DNA of 64,000 nucleotides, from assembly GCA_033032865.1 (NCBI GenBank), contig JAWHQI010000040.1, forward strand, positions 10,275,001 through 10,339,000. Direction: 5' to 3'. The notes under the pieces were generated by a model. The model was not told the origin of the DNA. It ran no database searches and saw only the letters and a list, made by a program, of their open reading frames with translations. The DNA comes from Dactylorhiza incarnata (taxonomy: Eukaryota > Streptophyta > Magnoliopsida > Asparagales > Orchidaceae). Below, in pieces: positions 53,678 through 64,000 of this stretch (positions are counted from its first letter, which is position 1; each line of letters begins with the position of its first letter). The position numbers and the translations under genes are program-made.

Positions 53678-55009
53678 TGTCACAACCCGCATTTTCTCCG
53701 AATTTAGGAATATCAGAGTAAGAGAAAATACGCGTCATGATGCCACGACATGCATGAGACAACTGCAGACGCTCAGGCGGGAACCTAGTACTTAATTAAT
53801 CAAAACATGTTTACATGATAGATCATCATTTGAAATCATTTATTAGGTTTTGGGGTAAGAACTGTGTCTCTCAGTTCGTGGATCAACTAGTCCACCTAGA
53901 AAATATATGCAATTGCAGCGGAAATACTTGATTTAGTTCACTTAAGGTCCTACATGCACATGATGACAGGACATAAGGTAAATGATATGCACATATCTTG
54001 GCGTAGTATAAGTATAGAAAATATTTTTTGGGCGACTTCAAAGATAAAGATTTCAGTTAAAAGGTATGCAATGTGGATGAAAGAAAAGCCATTTTATAAC
54101 TATAATGCACCTAGACATAAATCATTCCCAGAGAGCAAGATACATGAGATCTAAAAAGTAGTAGCAATTAACTGGCAAGTAAGCTATAAAGTATCAAAAG
54201 GGCACAACGGGCGTTAACAACCTGACACTAACCCATTGGCTCCAAACTAGCATGTCTGAACACAAGAAGAAACTAACCACAACTACCTCGCAGCAGCGGG
54301 GTAAAACAACAACTAAAACTACCGAATACTCCGGGCTACACCACTAGCAGCTATGACTCTGAACCTGAGGCATTCAATAAAATAAAGAACGCCTCAACAA
54401 GGAATTACAAGTGGCAGAAAACAAGCAGAAAAGTAAATAAGGCATAAGGGGTACCAACCCAAGCCAGATTTACCGAAAGAAGAGATCCAAACAAAGAACA
54501 AAGCAAAGCACTGAGTGCACCAATATCTTAGAGAGGAACAAGCATGGTTCAATTATTTTGTAAATTTTATTCATGAGACTGATCAGCTCAAATTAAACGG
54601 GATCAGTTACTTACCTCTGCCACCCAAAGCCCAAAAATGGGTGGGGGTTTCACTATCCCCAACCACCCAAACACGGCCCACGGGACCACAGGCCAAGCCT
54701 GCGGTTCACCACTAAAATGGCCACCGTGCAAGGCTACAACAATTCCCCACTGTCCCCCAAACACGACTACCGTGCAAGGCTAAAGGCAATGGTTCTTATT
54801 AATTAATATATTTAATTAGGCACGGGACGAAGCCCGAGAAAAATAATCACCAGGATACCCTAAGGATAGAGTCACAATTGAAGTAAACATTTCCAAAAAA
54901 CAATTCATAAGAGAAGACAGAAGTTATTTAACCACAACGGGTACGAGATTTCGAAGAGCAGAAAAAATCGGAGGCATAACTCAAGTACTAAGAAGTTGAG
55001 GGCATTTCT

Positions 55010-55330
55010 CGGGAACCCAAGGGCAATATACAAGGGGTTTTCTAGAGAAGTCAAGGACAGAGAACAAGAGGTTCTAGAGAGATCCAAGGACAGGGACAAA
55101 CATTTCTCGAGAAATCCCCAACAGGGACTATGATTTCTCAAGAAATTTGGAGGCAGTGATCAAGGATTTCTCAAGAGATTAAAAGCAGGGTCTGGGATTT
55201 CTCGAGAAATTAAAAGCAGGGACAGGGATTTCTCGAGAGATCAGAAGCAGGGATAGGGGTTTCTCGAGAGATTAAAAGTTAGGGATCAATAGCTTCTCGA
55301 GATAGTAAAGGTTGTACAAGAAGCTTTCGA
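55010..55330 (-). repeat. TTCTCGAGAA palindrome array in G3 LTR
   Basis: Nine or so copies of atttctcgagaaat and variants at roughly 30-bp intervals, alternating with aaaagcagggac-type spacers. It lies downstream of the TATA candidate in element sense. Confidence 0.85.
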
Positions 55331-55748
55331 GAAACAAGCCAAGACACAGCAAGAACACAAAACCATAGAAAAATAGTGCTTTAAGAAATCAACTAGAAGG
55401 AGGGGATAGCCACTTGCCTTAAACCTTGCTAAACTCGAAGACCTCCGCTCCAAAAGCTATGGATCGGCCAAGAACTCACCCAAGCACAAATCCTGAAACT
55501 GTTCGGATCGAAAAGAGGGGTTAGGTTACTACTTCAAACTCTAAAAATCCACGAAACGGGAAAAGCTTACCACTAGAACGAAGATCTCGTCGAGAGATTT
55601 CCAAATCTACTCTCCAAACACGATTCCGACTACTACAGCCCTCGAATCGCTGGCTGGAAGCTCCACGACATGCCTCTCTCGCTCTCTCGCCCGATAGAAC
55701 TCTGGTCGGCCGAAAGGGGAAGGAGATGAAAAGATAAAACCTAAGCTT

Positions 55749-55762
55749 AATGTATATATATT
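55749..55762 (-). promoter_or_regulatory. G3 3' LTR TATA candidate
   Basis: Minus-strand aatatatatacatt, immediately downstream (element sense) of the TTCGTCGAA array. Confidence 0.5.
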
Positions 55763-55771
55763 AAGCCTCCA

Positions 55772-55985
55772 GGAGTTCGTCGAACTCAGCCAGCCGTTCG
55801 TCGAACGCAGCTCCTCTGTCGTTCATCGAATGCAGCTCCCCTACCATTCGTCGAACGCAGCCCCTCTGCCGTTCATCGAACGCAGCCCCTCTGCCATTCG
55901 TTGAATGCAGCCCCTCTGCCGTTCGTCAAACGCAGCTCCTCTGTCGTTCGTCGAACACAGCTCCTCATTAAGATCGCCGAACACA
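55772..55985 (-). repeat. TTCGTCGAACGCAG array in G3 LTR
   Basis: Seven units of cgttcgtcgaacgcagctcc with spacer tctgc, about 27 bp apart, with substitutions at CpG sites (ttcatcgaa, ttcgttgaa). Confidence 0.9.
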
Positions 55986-56475
55986 GAGCCAGAGAATTAT
56001 AATGAATGCAATAATTACATAAATAATCTCCCATACTATTTAAACTACGACGGCGACTAAATCACCTCGGACTTCTACGAAAATTGCACTTAAACTGAAA
56101 TTCGGCGCTACGAATCCAACGACGAAGTCAGAATTCAATTCCGACGAGCCAAACTTGAGATTGAAATTCCCGAAGCTAAAATCTCAATAGTTACTCAAAA
56201 TCTTCTCTACAACTCGAAACGACGCGAAATCTCGCACGCTCGATCAAAATTACATACTTTAACTAAGCTAAGGCCCAAAACTAAACATGACGAGCTGACG
56301 TAACGCCCAAACGCCAAAATTACGTCACAGCGGCCACGTAAATAATTAAAGAAAATTAGGGGCGTTACAGTCACTCCCCCTAAAAAGAAGTTTCGTCCCG
56401 AAACTTGAAATCCAAAGATCAAGAAAGATATAGAATCAAATCCAAAGGTTACGTGATAGAAGAGTTACCCGAAAT

Positions 56476-57059
56476 CTAAGAGAAGAGGCTAGGATGAGTC
56501 TCTCTCATGGCAGACTCCAGCTCCCATGTTGCGTTTTCGACACCCTGATTCTTCCAAAGAACCTTAACCATCGAGATCGTCTTCCTCCGCAACACACGCT
56601 CCTGAGTCTCCAAGATTCGGACAGGCTCTTCAACATACGAAAGATTGGGCTGCAATATGGGCACTGAATCAAGAACAAGCCGGTCACTACGCAGACACTT
56701 CCTCAGCTGGCTCACATGAAACACATCGTTAACATTTGGGAAGGAAGCTGGCAAATCCAATCTATAAGCTGACACTCCGATACGCTCAACAATCTGTAAA
56801 GGTCCCACATACCGGGGGTCCAACTTGTGGTTCCTTCCAAATTCTTAACGCCCTACATCGGAAAAACTTTCAAGAACACTAAGTCTCCGACGACGAACTC
56901 GAGATCTACCCTTCTCCGATTGGCATACTTCTCATACCACTCCTGAGCGATACGAAGCTTCTCGCAGATATGAGTTACGCAACACTCATCTCTTCCAAAA
57001 CCTCTGGGCCTAACATTGGGCTCTCTCCAACCTTGGCCCAAAACAAGGGAGTTCGGCAA
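56476..57059 (-). pseudogene. G3 integrase C-terminus and chromodomain
   Basis: The frame 56823-56476 has DPRYVGPLQIVERIGVSAYR, then FPNVNDVFHVSQLRK, the GPY/F-type integrase tail. A chromodomain-like end follows (EPVRILETQERVLRRK, then VKVLWKN and ATWELESAM). Such a domain is thought to guide integration toward marked chromatin. A TAA near 56847 and a frameshift separate it from 57059-56853 (YEKYANRRRVDLEF). Confidence 0.8.
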
Positions 57060-57964
57060 CGACTCCCATACAGAGCCTCAAAGGGGGCCATTTGCAAACT
57101 CTCCTGATAACTGTTATTATTGGCAAATTCCATCTATCCAAGATGCTTATCCCAAGCTCCACCATGATCTAGAATATATCACCTTATCATATCCTCCAAA
57201 ATTTGATTCACTCTCTCTGTTTGACCATTGGTCTGAGGATGGTAAGCGATAGAGTATCTAAGGTCAGTGCCCAGAGCTCCTTGCAAACTCCTCTAGAAGG
57301 GAGACGTATACCTTGAATCTCGGTCTGACACAATGCTCACGGGCACACCATGCAATCTGATTACTTCATTCAAATAAAGTTCTGCTATTTTCTCCATAGA
57401 GTAACCGATCTTATAAGGCACAAAGTGAGCACACTTTGTTAATCTGTCAACTATGACCCATACCGAATCGTGTCCTCCGGGAGATCTTGGTAAATCGATA
57501 ATGAAATCCATCGAAATACTCTCCCACTTCTAGCTTGGAACATCCAACGGGTTCAACTTACCTCCAGGCCTCTTATGATCCGCTTTCACGCGCTGACAAG
57601 TTAAATATTCAGAAACATATCTGGCTATATCATTCTTCATACCAGACCACCAAACAATCTACATCAGGTCTTTGTACATTTTCGAGGAACCAGGATGATA
57701 GGAAACACTAGAGTCGTGCGATTCACTACAGATCTTTGCCCAAATATCATCGAACGCGGGGATATAAAACCTACCTCGGCACTTCAAAGTATCTTTATCA
57801 TCAATCGAAAAATTTGGTAATTCCCCTTTCTCAATCCTGCTTCGAAGTTGCTTCAAGTCAGGATCTTCCTGCTGATGCAATCTCGTAAGGGTAATCCAAG
57901 AAGGCTCTTCAGCCTCTAAGCTCGAAGGCGCGATACAACTACCGACTGAGATATCCATCAACAT
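57060..57964 (-). pseudogene. G3 integrase core, broken
   Basis: 57964-57659 has the zinc-binding start (SESHDSSVSYHPGSSKMYK) and ends in TAG; the CxxC half follows after the stop. 57511-57293 has MDFIIDLPRSPGGHDSVWVI (first Asp) and SIVSDRDSRYTSPF (second Asp). The catalytic Glu lies in a YHPQTNGQTERVNQ motif read near 57225-57266. In-frame stops lie between the pieces. Confidence 0.85.
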
Positions 57965-57967
57965 AAA

Positions 57968-58438
57968 CTACTCTACCAAGGACAGCACAAAGAGATTGAA
58001 GATATGCGCGGTCTTTCTGCTCAGGGCATCGGCTACCACATTAGCCTTACCCGGATGATACAGGATGTCAACCTCACAATCCGCAACATACTCCAACCAT
58101 CTACGTTGGCGCAAATTCAGGTCTTTCTGGGTGTAAACATACTTAAAACTCTTGTGATCCGTATAAATCTTGCATGACGCTCCATAAAGAAGGTGTCTCC
58201 AAAGATTTAAAGCATAAATCACTGCCGCAAATTCTAAGTCATGCGTAGGGTAATTCTTTTCATGAACTTTCAACTGTCTAGACCCATACGCAATCACCTT
58301 TCCTTCTTGCATCAAAACACACCCTAGTATATTGTGAGATGCCTCCACATAAACAACATACTCTATTCCTTTGATCGGTAAGGCCAACACAGGAGCACTG
58401 CACAAATGCCTCTTAATTCCTGAAAGGCTTCTTCGCAC
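57968..58438 (-). pseudogene. G3 RNase H
   Basis: [20 protein letters not shown] carries the first position (Glu-Ala-Ser where Asp-Ala-Ser is usual). [38 protein letters not shown] and [15 protein letters not shown] follow in order. The last block is the typical end of a Ty3 RNase H with its catalytic Asp. A frame change at 58363-58438 joins it to the RT. Confidence 0.85.
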
Positions 58439-59330
58439 TTATCGCTCCAAACAAAAGTGGTATTCTTCTGGATAAGCTTAGTTAAAGGTACCGACAACAC
58501 TGAGAATCCTTGAACAAATCTTCTGTAGTACCCAGCCAACCCTAAGAAACTCCTTATCTCCTTAGGCGTTGAAGGCGTCTTCCAATCCAACACAGCAGAA
58601 ATCTTAGCAGGGTCTACAGTAATTCCATCCTTGTTCACCACATAACCCAGAAAGGATACCTGAGAAAGCCAGAACTCACACTTACTCAGCTTCGCATACA
58701 GCTTGTGCTCTCTAAGAGTAGACAATACTAAGCGCACATGCGTAGCATGCTCCTCAACACTTCTGGAATAAACCAACACATCATCGATGAATACCACAAC
58801 AAAATGATCCAGAAAATCCTTTAACATGCGGTTCATCATGTCCATAAATGCAGAGGGTGCATTCGTCAAACCAAAAGACATAACCAGAAACTCAAAATGG
58901 CCATAAAGGGAATGAAAGGCAGTCTGGGAACGTCCGACTCACGGATCCTCAACTGATGGCAGCCTGATCAAAGGTCAATCTTCGAAAACACCGTGCTACC
59001 ACGCAACTGATCAAATAGATCATCTATCCTCGGCAACGGATACCTGTTCTTGATGGTCACTTTGTTTAACTCTCTATAATCTGTGCACAACATCATGGAA
59101 CCGTCCTTCTTTTTCACAAACAACACTGGAGCACCCCAGGGCGAAGAACTTGGCCTGATAAATCCACAACGCAACACCTCATCTAACTGAGTTCGCAACT
59201 CTTCTAGCTCACGTGGGGCCATACGGTACGGTGCCTTAGCGATAGGACGAGTACCAGGCTCAAGATCAATAACAAACTCCACATCTCTATTAGGCGGAAG
59301 ACCAGGAAGACTGACAGGGAAGAAATCGGG
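58363..59330 (-). pseudogene. G3 reverse transcriptase, one frame break
   Basis: 59282-58968 has [34 protein letters not shown], then [18 protein letters not shown] and FSKIDL. 58881-58363 has [20 protein letters not shown], an intact FIDDVLVYS catalytic box and [16 protein letters not shown]. The break lies near 58890-58960, where SGYHQ-type text is out of frame. A chromovirus-type RT, clearly different from that of G1. Confidence 0.9.
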
Positions 59331-59336
59331 AAACTC

Positions 59337-59881
59337 TCACACCACCAGAACACCCTCAATACAATGCGAACCAGTAACAGTTTCTACTACAGAAACAAGG
59401 TAAGCCAAACAACCAGAAATTAACAGTTTCTGAGCGCATACCGCAGAAATTATCGGGGAACACTGACACGGAGACCCAAAAATGCTCATGGGATGACCGT
59501 TGCCAATCACAAAGTCCAGACACTTTTCCTTGCATCGGATGACCGCATCATAACTGGACAACCAGTCCATACCCAATATCACATCAAGGTATTCTATGTC
59601 TAACACCTTGAGATCAGCAACAACCAAGAAATCTCCTAAGAGAACGGGGCAACTTCGGACGCACTGGTTCGAGGATACCAAATCACCAAAAGGGAACTTA
59701 ACGAGGAACAAATCGTTGCCCAGCTCAGGGGTCAAACGGTGATGCTCGACGAATGCCCTTGCTACGAACGAATGGGTAGCACCAGAATCGAATAGAACAC
59801 GTGCCCAACGAATAGCTTAACAGTTGGCTTAAGGTCTAATACAGTGAAAAAGGAATCAAAGCTTAACAATTGGCTTAAGGT
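59337..59881 (-). pseudogene. G3 protease and linker
   Basis: Near 59740-59800 the minus strand encodes VLFDSGATHSFVARAFV, the aspartic protease active site. 59735-59337 continues with LKVLDIEYLDVILGMDWL. A 25-bp block (agcttaacarttggcttaag) is duplicated 48 bp apart (59814-59887), introducing a stop between gag and protease. Confidence 0.8.
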
Positions 59882-61114
59882 CTAACCTGTGATCACTTGG
59901 GTCAAAGTCTGCGCTTGCTCCTGGGTTATCACATTTAGCTTTCCTCTTCCTTTATCCTGATGCTGCGGCGGCGGCAAGGCTCGAAGCAGAACTGGCTGCA
60001 ATGGGGGTTGAACTCGCGGGCATTGAAACTTCACGTGCCTCTTCTGTCCGCATTGGAAGCAGACTTTCTCCTTAGTCCAACACTGGGCCACATCGTGCCC
60101 CTTCTGCTTGCATAACTGGCAGAGCACCTCACCCTTTGGAGCACCCTAGATTGCCAGCACTCGCTACGGCTTCTGAACTCCTTTCCTCTTGAAACATTTT
60201 TCAACTGGATGGCCATGGCGGCCATAGAAACTGCAAACCTCTCCACCTCCTTTCTTCAAGACTAGGGCAGGCGCACCAGAATCTCCTTCTTCTCCAGCCT
60301 TTCTCTTTCCCTTCTTCATCATTGATCCTCGGTTCTTGGCATTATCGATCGCCTCCACTTTTAGTGCTGCCTCAACTACCTCGGCGTACTTCTCTGACCT
60401 GTACGCACTGGCCAGCTGCTGGATGTCACTGCGGAGACCACCCAGAAACCTCTTCACTCTTCCTTCTTCCGAGGCTACCAAGGCCGGAGCAAACCTGCTC
60501 AACTTGCAAAATTCAATCTCATACTCGCTCACCGAGAGCTGTCTCTGCTTCAGATGCAGGAAATCATTCATCAATCGGTCTTGATCTACCGACGGCAGAA
60601 ACTTTCTTAACAACATTCCCTTGAAAGTTTCCCACGAACATCCTTCGGAAAGGTCTTTCTTCTCCATCAACCACCAACTCTTTGCGAGACTCTTAAGCTG
60701 GTACGCGGAGACCATCACCTTCTGATCCACGGTCATTCTTGAATACGTGAACATCTCCTCAATGGATATAAGCCAATCGTCTAAGGCCACGAAGTCGACT
60801 CGACCGTCATACGATGGAGGACCCAACCTTTGAAAGTGCGAAATGAAATTCATTTCCGGAGGTATCGCTACTGGGGGTACCAAGGGAGCAGGAGGAGTAG
60901 GTACTGTCTGTCCTACAACGGGGGCCTGCACCGCGGGTTGCTGCCTACCACTGGCAGACAATAATGCCTCAACTTGCGATTGCATCGCAACCATCTGCCT
61001 AGTCAGAGCCTCATTGCCCTGGCATAGACTCTCGATCAAAGCTTCACTCTGCTCTCCAAATGACTCTCCATCCAACTGAGGAGTCGACCTAGTCATGACT
61101 CGCTTGCGTGCCAT
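59882..61114 (-). pseudogene. gag: G3 gag, one break
   Basis: It starts MARKRVMTRSTPQLDGES at 61114. The capsid holds FQRLGPPSYDGRVDFVALDD, AKSWWLMEKKDLS.. and LSVSEYEIEFCKLSRFAP. A first knuckle-like CSFYGRHGHPVEKC lies at the end of that frame. After a stop and frame change near 60164, 60127-59882 has CQLCKQKGHDVAQC and CFQCGQKRHVKFQC. Typical chromovirus gag of the Tekay/Del type. Confidence 0.85.
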
Positions 61115-61780
61115 CTCTGCTAATACGCATAAACCTATAATTAAAACTTAACCTTACTCTAGAACTACCCTGCTTTGTTGAGAACATACATGTACAGATA
61201 CTTGCCATTGCTACCACCTTGCTCTGGGATTTTCATGATGTTATGCTAAATTTGGCGATGATACTACATCACCCCTCTTGACTCATGTGCAAGGGTCATG
61301 AATGCATGAATTTTCTTTTCATTTTGAAATCATGGATGTACGTGTGTCATCATATAAGTCTTTAGCTTTGCACGTGTGCTTATGCAATGCTATGTAATGT
61401 ATGTTGTGCTATGCATTCTAATAAAGGCCTTAATGCATGTTATGAGCGGCGTACACATGAAATATTTTGCATCCCATACTACATAATATCGCATGTAACA
61501 AAAATAAAATGTGCTAATGGGCATCCATGTGATGATGGTTATGAATCCCATACTACATAACCGTCACATGTTGCCACCTATGGTAGATCCATATACAAAC
61601 ACATATTATGCATCCCAAACTACATAATATGCCCTGTATACTTCTTATCATGCTATGAGTGAAGTGTTCATGCTTCGGACAAGACGTACTGATGACACAT
61701 CAGTGTGTGTATGCAATGAAACCAAAACAACTATACTATATCAGAATGTGTTGCTCGACTGACTTGTCGAACAACATCCC
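61115..61780 (-). other. G3 leader (5' untranslated) region
   Basis: No gene. Contains three spaced copies of catcccatactacataat (61470-61625, one with aaactaca). Confidence 0.7.
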
Positions 61781-61792
61781 TCTGATACCAAC
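61781..61792 (-). promoter_or_regulatory. G3 primer-binding site (tRNA-Met)
   Basis: The reverse complement reads ttggtatcagag, directly next to the 5' LTR end at 61793. Confidence 0.85.
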
Positions 61793-62270
61793 TTTCACAA
61801 CCCGTATTTTCTCCGAATTTAGGAATATCAGAGTAAGAGAAAATACGCGTCATGATGCCACGTCATGCAGGAGACAAATGCAGACGCTCAGGCGGGAACT
61901 TAGTACTTAATTAATCAAAACATGTTTACATGATAGATCATCATTTGAAATCATTTATTAGGTTTTGGGGTATGAACTGTGTCTCTCAGTTCGTGGATCA
62001 ACTAGTCCACCGAGAAAATAAATGCAATTACAGCGGAAATACTTGATTTAGTTCACTTAAGGTCCTACATGCACGTGATGACATGACATAAGGTAAATGA
62101 TATGCACATATCTAGGCGTAGTATAAGTATAGAAAATATCTTTTAGGAGACTTTAAAGATAAGGATTTCAATAAAAGGTATGCAATGTGGATGAAAGAAA
62201 AGCCATTTTATAACTATAATGCACCTAGACATAAATCATTCCCAGAGAGCAAGATACGAGATCTAAAAAG

Positions 62271-63380
62271 TGTTGGATCGGTCGGCGCCCTTAGAGGGGG
62301 GGGGGGGGGGGTGAATAAGGGTTTTCAAAAAGTTTAATATTTATTTGGAAAACATAGAAATATAGCAAGATTAAAACAGTAAGAAGTTATGTAAAACAAA
62401 AAGAGGAGACATGCTTTATTAATATCAAATAATGTTTTACAAAACTTGATTCCAGTGACGCTAGAAATCGGAGGCGACTAATAAAAATCCTTTTTGTTTT
62501 CTATACCGACTCGTATCCCCACGAACCGGTTGGCTTTAGCCGATCTCTCCCCAGATACGGCCTCAAGCCGCTCTAGCCAATCTATCCCCAGAAAGGCCTC
62601 GAGCACCCCCTAGACCTAGCCTAGATCTAGTCGCCAACACGAGGCGATTTTCAGCCCCAAGTCCTACCCCTGACCTAGTCGCCAACACGAGGCGATTTCA
62701 CTACCGTTTACAGAAAAGATATGAAATGAAAAGACAATAATATAAAAACTCCCTCTATGTGGATCTTTTGGAGAAGTCGATGAAGGCCCGCAGAGTATGA
62801 TTGTAGTCGATGCGGCCTTTCGTCACGATGATGACGCGTGTTGAAATCTTCTCCACGGATCTCCTTAAGGCTTTATGGAATTGTGGGTGTATCGCTCTGA
62901 ATCTTCCTCTCTCTGCTGTGACACGAAGCTCTGGAGTTTGGGATTGGAGGAGGATGAAGAATTCGGAGCCAAAGCATTCAATTTATAGCCTTCACGCTAC
63001 CGCCGGCGCTAGCGCTACCGCCGGTGCTAGCCTGGATTAGGAATGATCTTGCGCGGCCGAATCTCCCATCCGTGGAAACAATTTGCTCTATGCCTCTTGT
63101 GCGCCATGCTACCGCCAGCGCTAGTAGCTACCGCCGGGCGCTAGCTCCTTCTAAATATGCCGCCGGAATCAAGCTAATCAACGCTATCGCCGGGCGCTAT
63201 CGCTACCGCCGGCGATAGTGAGCTTGTTCGAATTTTGGCTTCAATTTTGGGGGCAGTCATCAAGAGTTCTCCTTGAGTCATATGGACTATGTAAACCTGC
63301 ACACTTGAACACACAAGATCAAATACACATAGGATTTTTTATTCTCAAACCTAGGAGATGCGGAAGACCATGTTCCAACA
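62271..63380 (-). mobile_element. Solo LTR of C2-like family in G3 LTR
   Basis: 1110 bp, TGTTGGATCGG...TGTTCCAACA, with target-site duplication AAAAG (62266-62270 and 63381-63385). It shares with C2 the end tgttggatc..tcggcgcccttagaggggg, the block accgactcgtatccccacga and a CG-rich gctagcgc/ctaccgccggcg array (62995-63225). A minus-strand TATA (ggctataaat, 62981-62990) sits directly beside that array. No internal region, so it is a solo LTR left by LTR-LTR recombination. The empty target is in the other G3 LTR near 54157. Confidence 0.9.
62995..63225 (-). repeat. CTACCGCCGGCGCTAGC array in solo LTR U3
   Basis: About ten copies of gctaccgccggcgctagc-type CG-rich motifs immediately upstream (element sense) of the TATA box at 62981-62990. 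Related to but not identical with the C2 array. Confidence 0.85.
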
Positions 63381-64000
63381 AAAAGTAGTAGCAATTAACT
63401 GACAAGTAAGCTATAAAGTATCAAAAGGGCACAACGGGCGTCAACAACCTGACACTAACCCGTTGGCTCCAAACTAGCATGTCTGAACACAAGAAGAAAC
63501 TAACCACAACTACCTCGGAGCAGTGGGGTAAAACAGCAACTAAATCTCCCGAAGACTCCGGGCTACACCACTAGCAGCTAAGGCTCTGAACCTGAGGCAT
63601 TCAATAAAACAAAGAACGCCTCAGCAAGGAATTACAAGTGGAATAAAACAAGCAGAAAAGTAAATAAGGCATAAGGGGGAACCAAGCCAAGCCAGATTTA
63701 CCGAAAGAGAAGCTCTAAACAAAGAACTAAGCAAAGCACCGAGTGCACCAATATCTTAAAGAGGAACAAGGATGGTTCAATTATCTTGTAAATTTTATTC
63801 ATGAGACTGATCAGCTCAAATTAAACGGGAGCGGTTACTTACCTCCGCCACCCAAAGCCCAAAAACGGGTGGGGGTTTCACTATCCCCAACCACCCAAAC
63901 ACGGCCCACAGGATCGCAGGCCAAGCCTGCGGTTCACCACTAAACTATCCACCGTACAAGGCTACAACAATTCCCCACTGTCCCCCAAACACGACTACCG

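Larger units (their letters stand above)
53678..56369 (-). repeat. G3 3' LTR
   Basis: 2692 bp, TGTCACAACCC...GGGGCGTTACA in plus-strand view. It includes two motif arrays (55010-55330 and 55772-55985), a TATA candidate at 55749-55762 and an unoccupied copy of the solo-LTR target, ctaaaaagtagtagc, near 54152-54166. Confidence 0.9.
53678..64000 (-). mobile_element. G3: chromovirus-like Ty3/gypsy element, minus strand, incomplete
   Basis: The 3' LTR is 53678-56369; the internal region is 56370-61792; the 5' LTR starts at 61793 and continues past the window end. Order on the minus strand is gag, PR, RT, RNase H, integrase, chromodomain, i.e. Ty3/gypsy of the Tekay/Del type. The primer site is tRNA-Met (ttggtatcagag complement, 61781-61792) and the polypurine tract is next to 56370 (agggggagtga in element sense). 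Most domain motifs are intact but several stops interrupt pol. It sits in the C3 3' region; ATTTC (53673-53677) is the presumed left duplication. Confidence 0.9.
61793..64000 (-). repeat. G3 5' LTR, partial, with inserted solo LTR
   Basis: Matches 53678-54760. Its terminal TG is mutated to TT (tttcacaaccc). A solo LTR is inserted at 62271-63380. The LTR runs off the window end. Confidence 0.9.

Overview
The window is intergenic DNA of a large, repeat-rich plant (angiosperm) genome. I find no host gene, tRNA, rRNA or CRISPR array. Almost all of it is LTR retrotransposons of two superfamilies, Ty3/gypsy (Tat-like and chromovirus-like) and Ty1/copia (mostly SIRE-like gag types), inserted into each other. 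Names used below (G0-G3, C0-C4) are my own labels.

Layout. 1-1000: unclassified, LTR-like. 1011-2414: minus-strand relic of a Tat element (G0: gag piece plus LTR). 2415-5073: plus-strand long LTR with a 45-bp tandem array. 5074-6804: minus-strand copia relic (C0: gag, PBS, LTR) cut by the next element. 6805-43017: one Tat-like Ty3/gypsy element (G1), about 13 kb long once its four passengers are subtracted. The passengers are C1 (8780-14240, very young gag-only copia, TSD GAGTC), a 4.2-kb solo LTR (17550-21756, TSD AGACG), C2 (23770-32646, minus-strand non-autonomous element, TSD GAATG) and C4 (33173-37671, small non-autonomous copia). Downstream of pol, G1 carries a 95-bp tandem repeat and two spliced antisense genes. 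Its 3' LTR (41886-43017) is followed directly by a second primer site, gag, PR and RT (G2, to 45785), an LTR-internal-LTR-internal tandem. G2 is broken by C3 (45786-53677, copia with gag and pol, many stops). C3 is broken by G3 (53678 to beyond the window end, minus-strand chromovirus-like element with gag-PR-RT-RH-INT-chromodomain). The 5' LTR of G3 contains a solo LTR (62271-63380, TSD AAAAG).

How the parts work together. The pol genes of G1, G2, C3 and G3 carry stops and frameshifts, so none looks autonomous now. C1 has two nearly identical LTRs and an intact 711-codon gag but no pol, so it must have been mobilised in trans by a relative such as an intact C3-type element. The antisense gene at 40520-41689 keeps an open frame across four predicted exons with its own TATA box, although the sense pol of the same element has decayed.

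The most unusual theme is regulatory. In at least six LTR families, an array of short CG-centred palindromes or palindrome-like motifs lies upstream of the U3 TATA box. The same TTCGACGAA-type array, with longer shared strings, occurs in gypsy and copia LTRs that are otherwise unrelated. This suggests that U3 enhancer modules are exchanged or convergently built in this genome.
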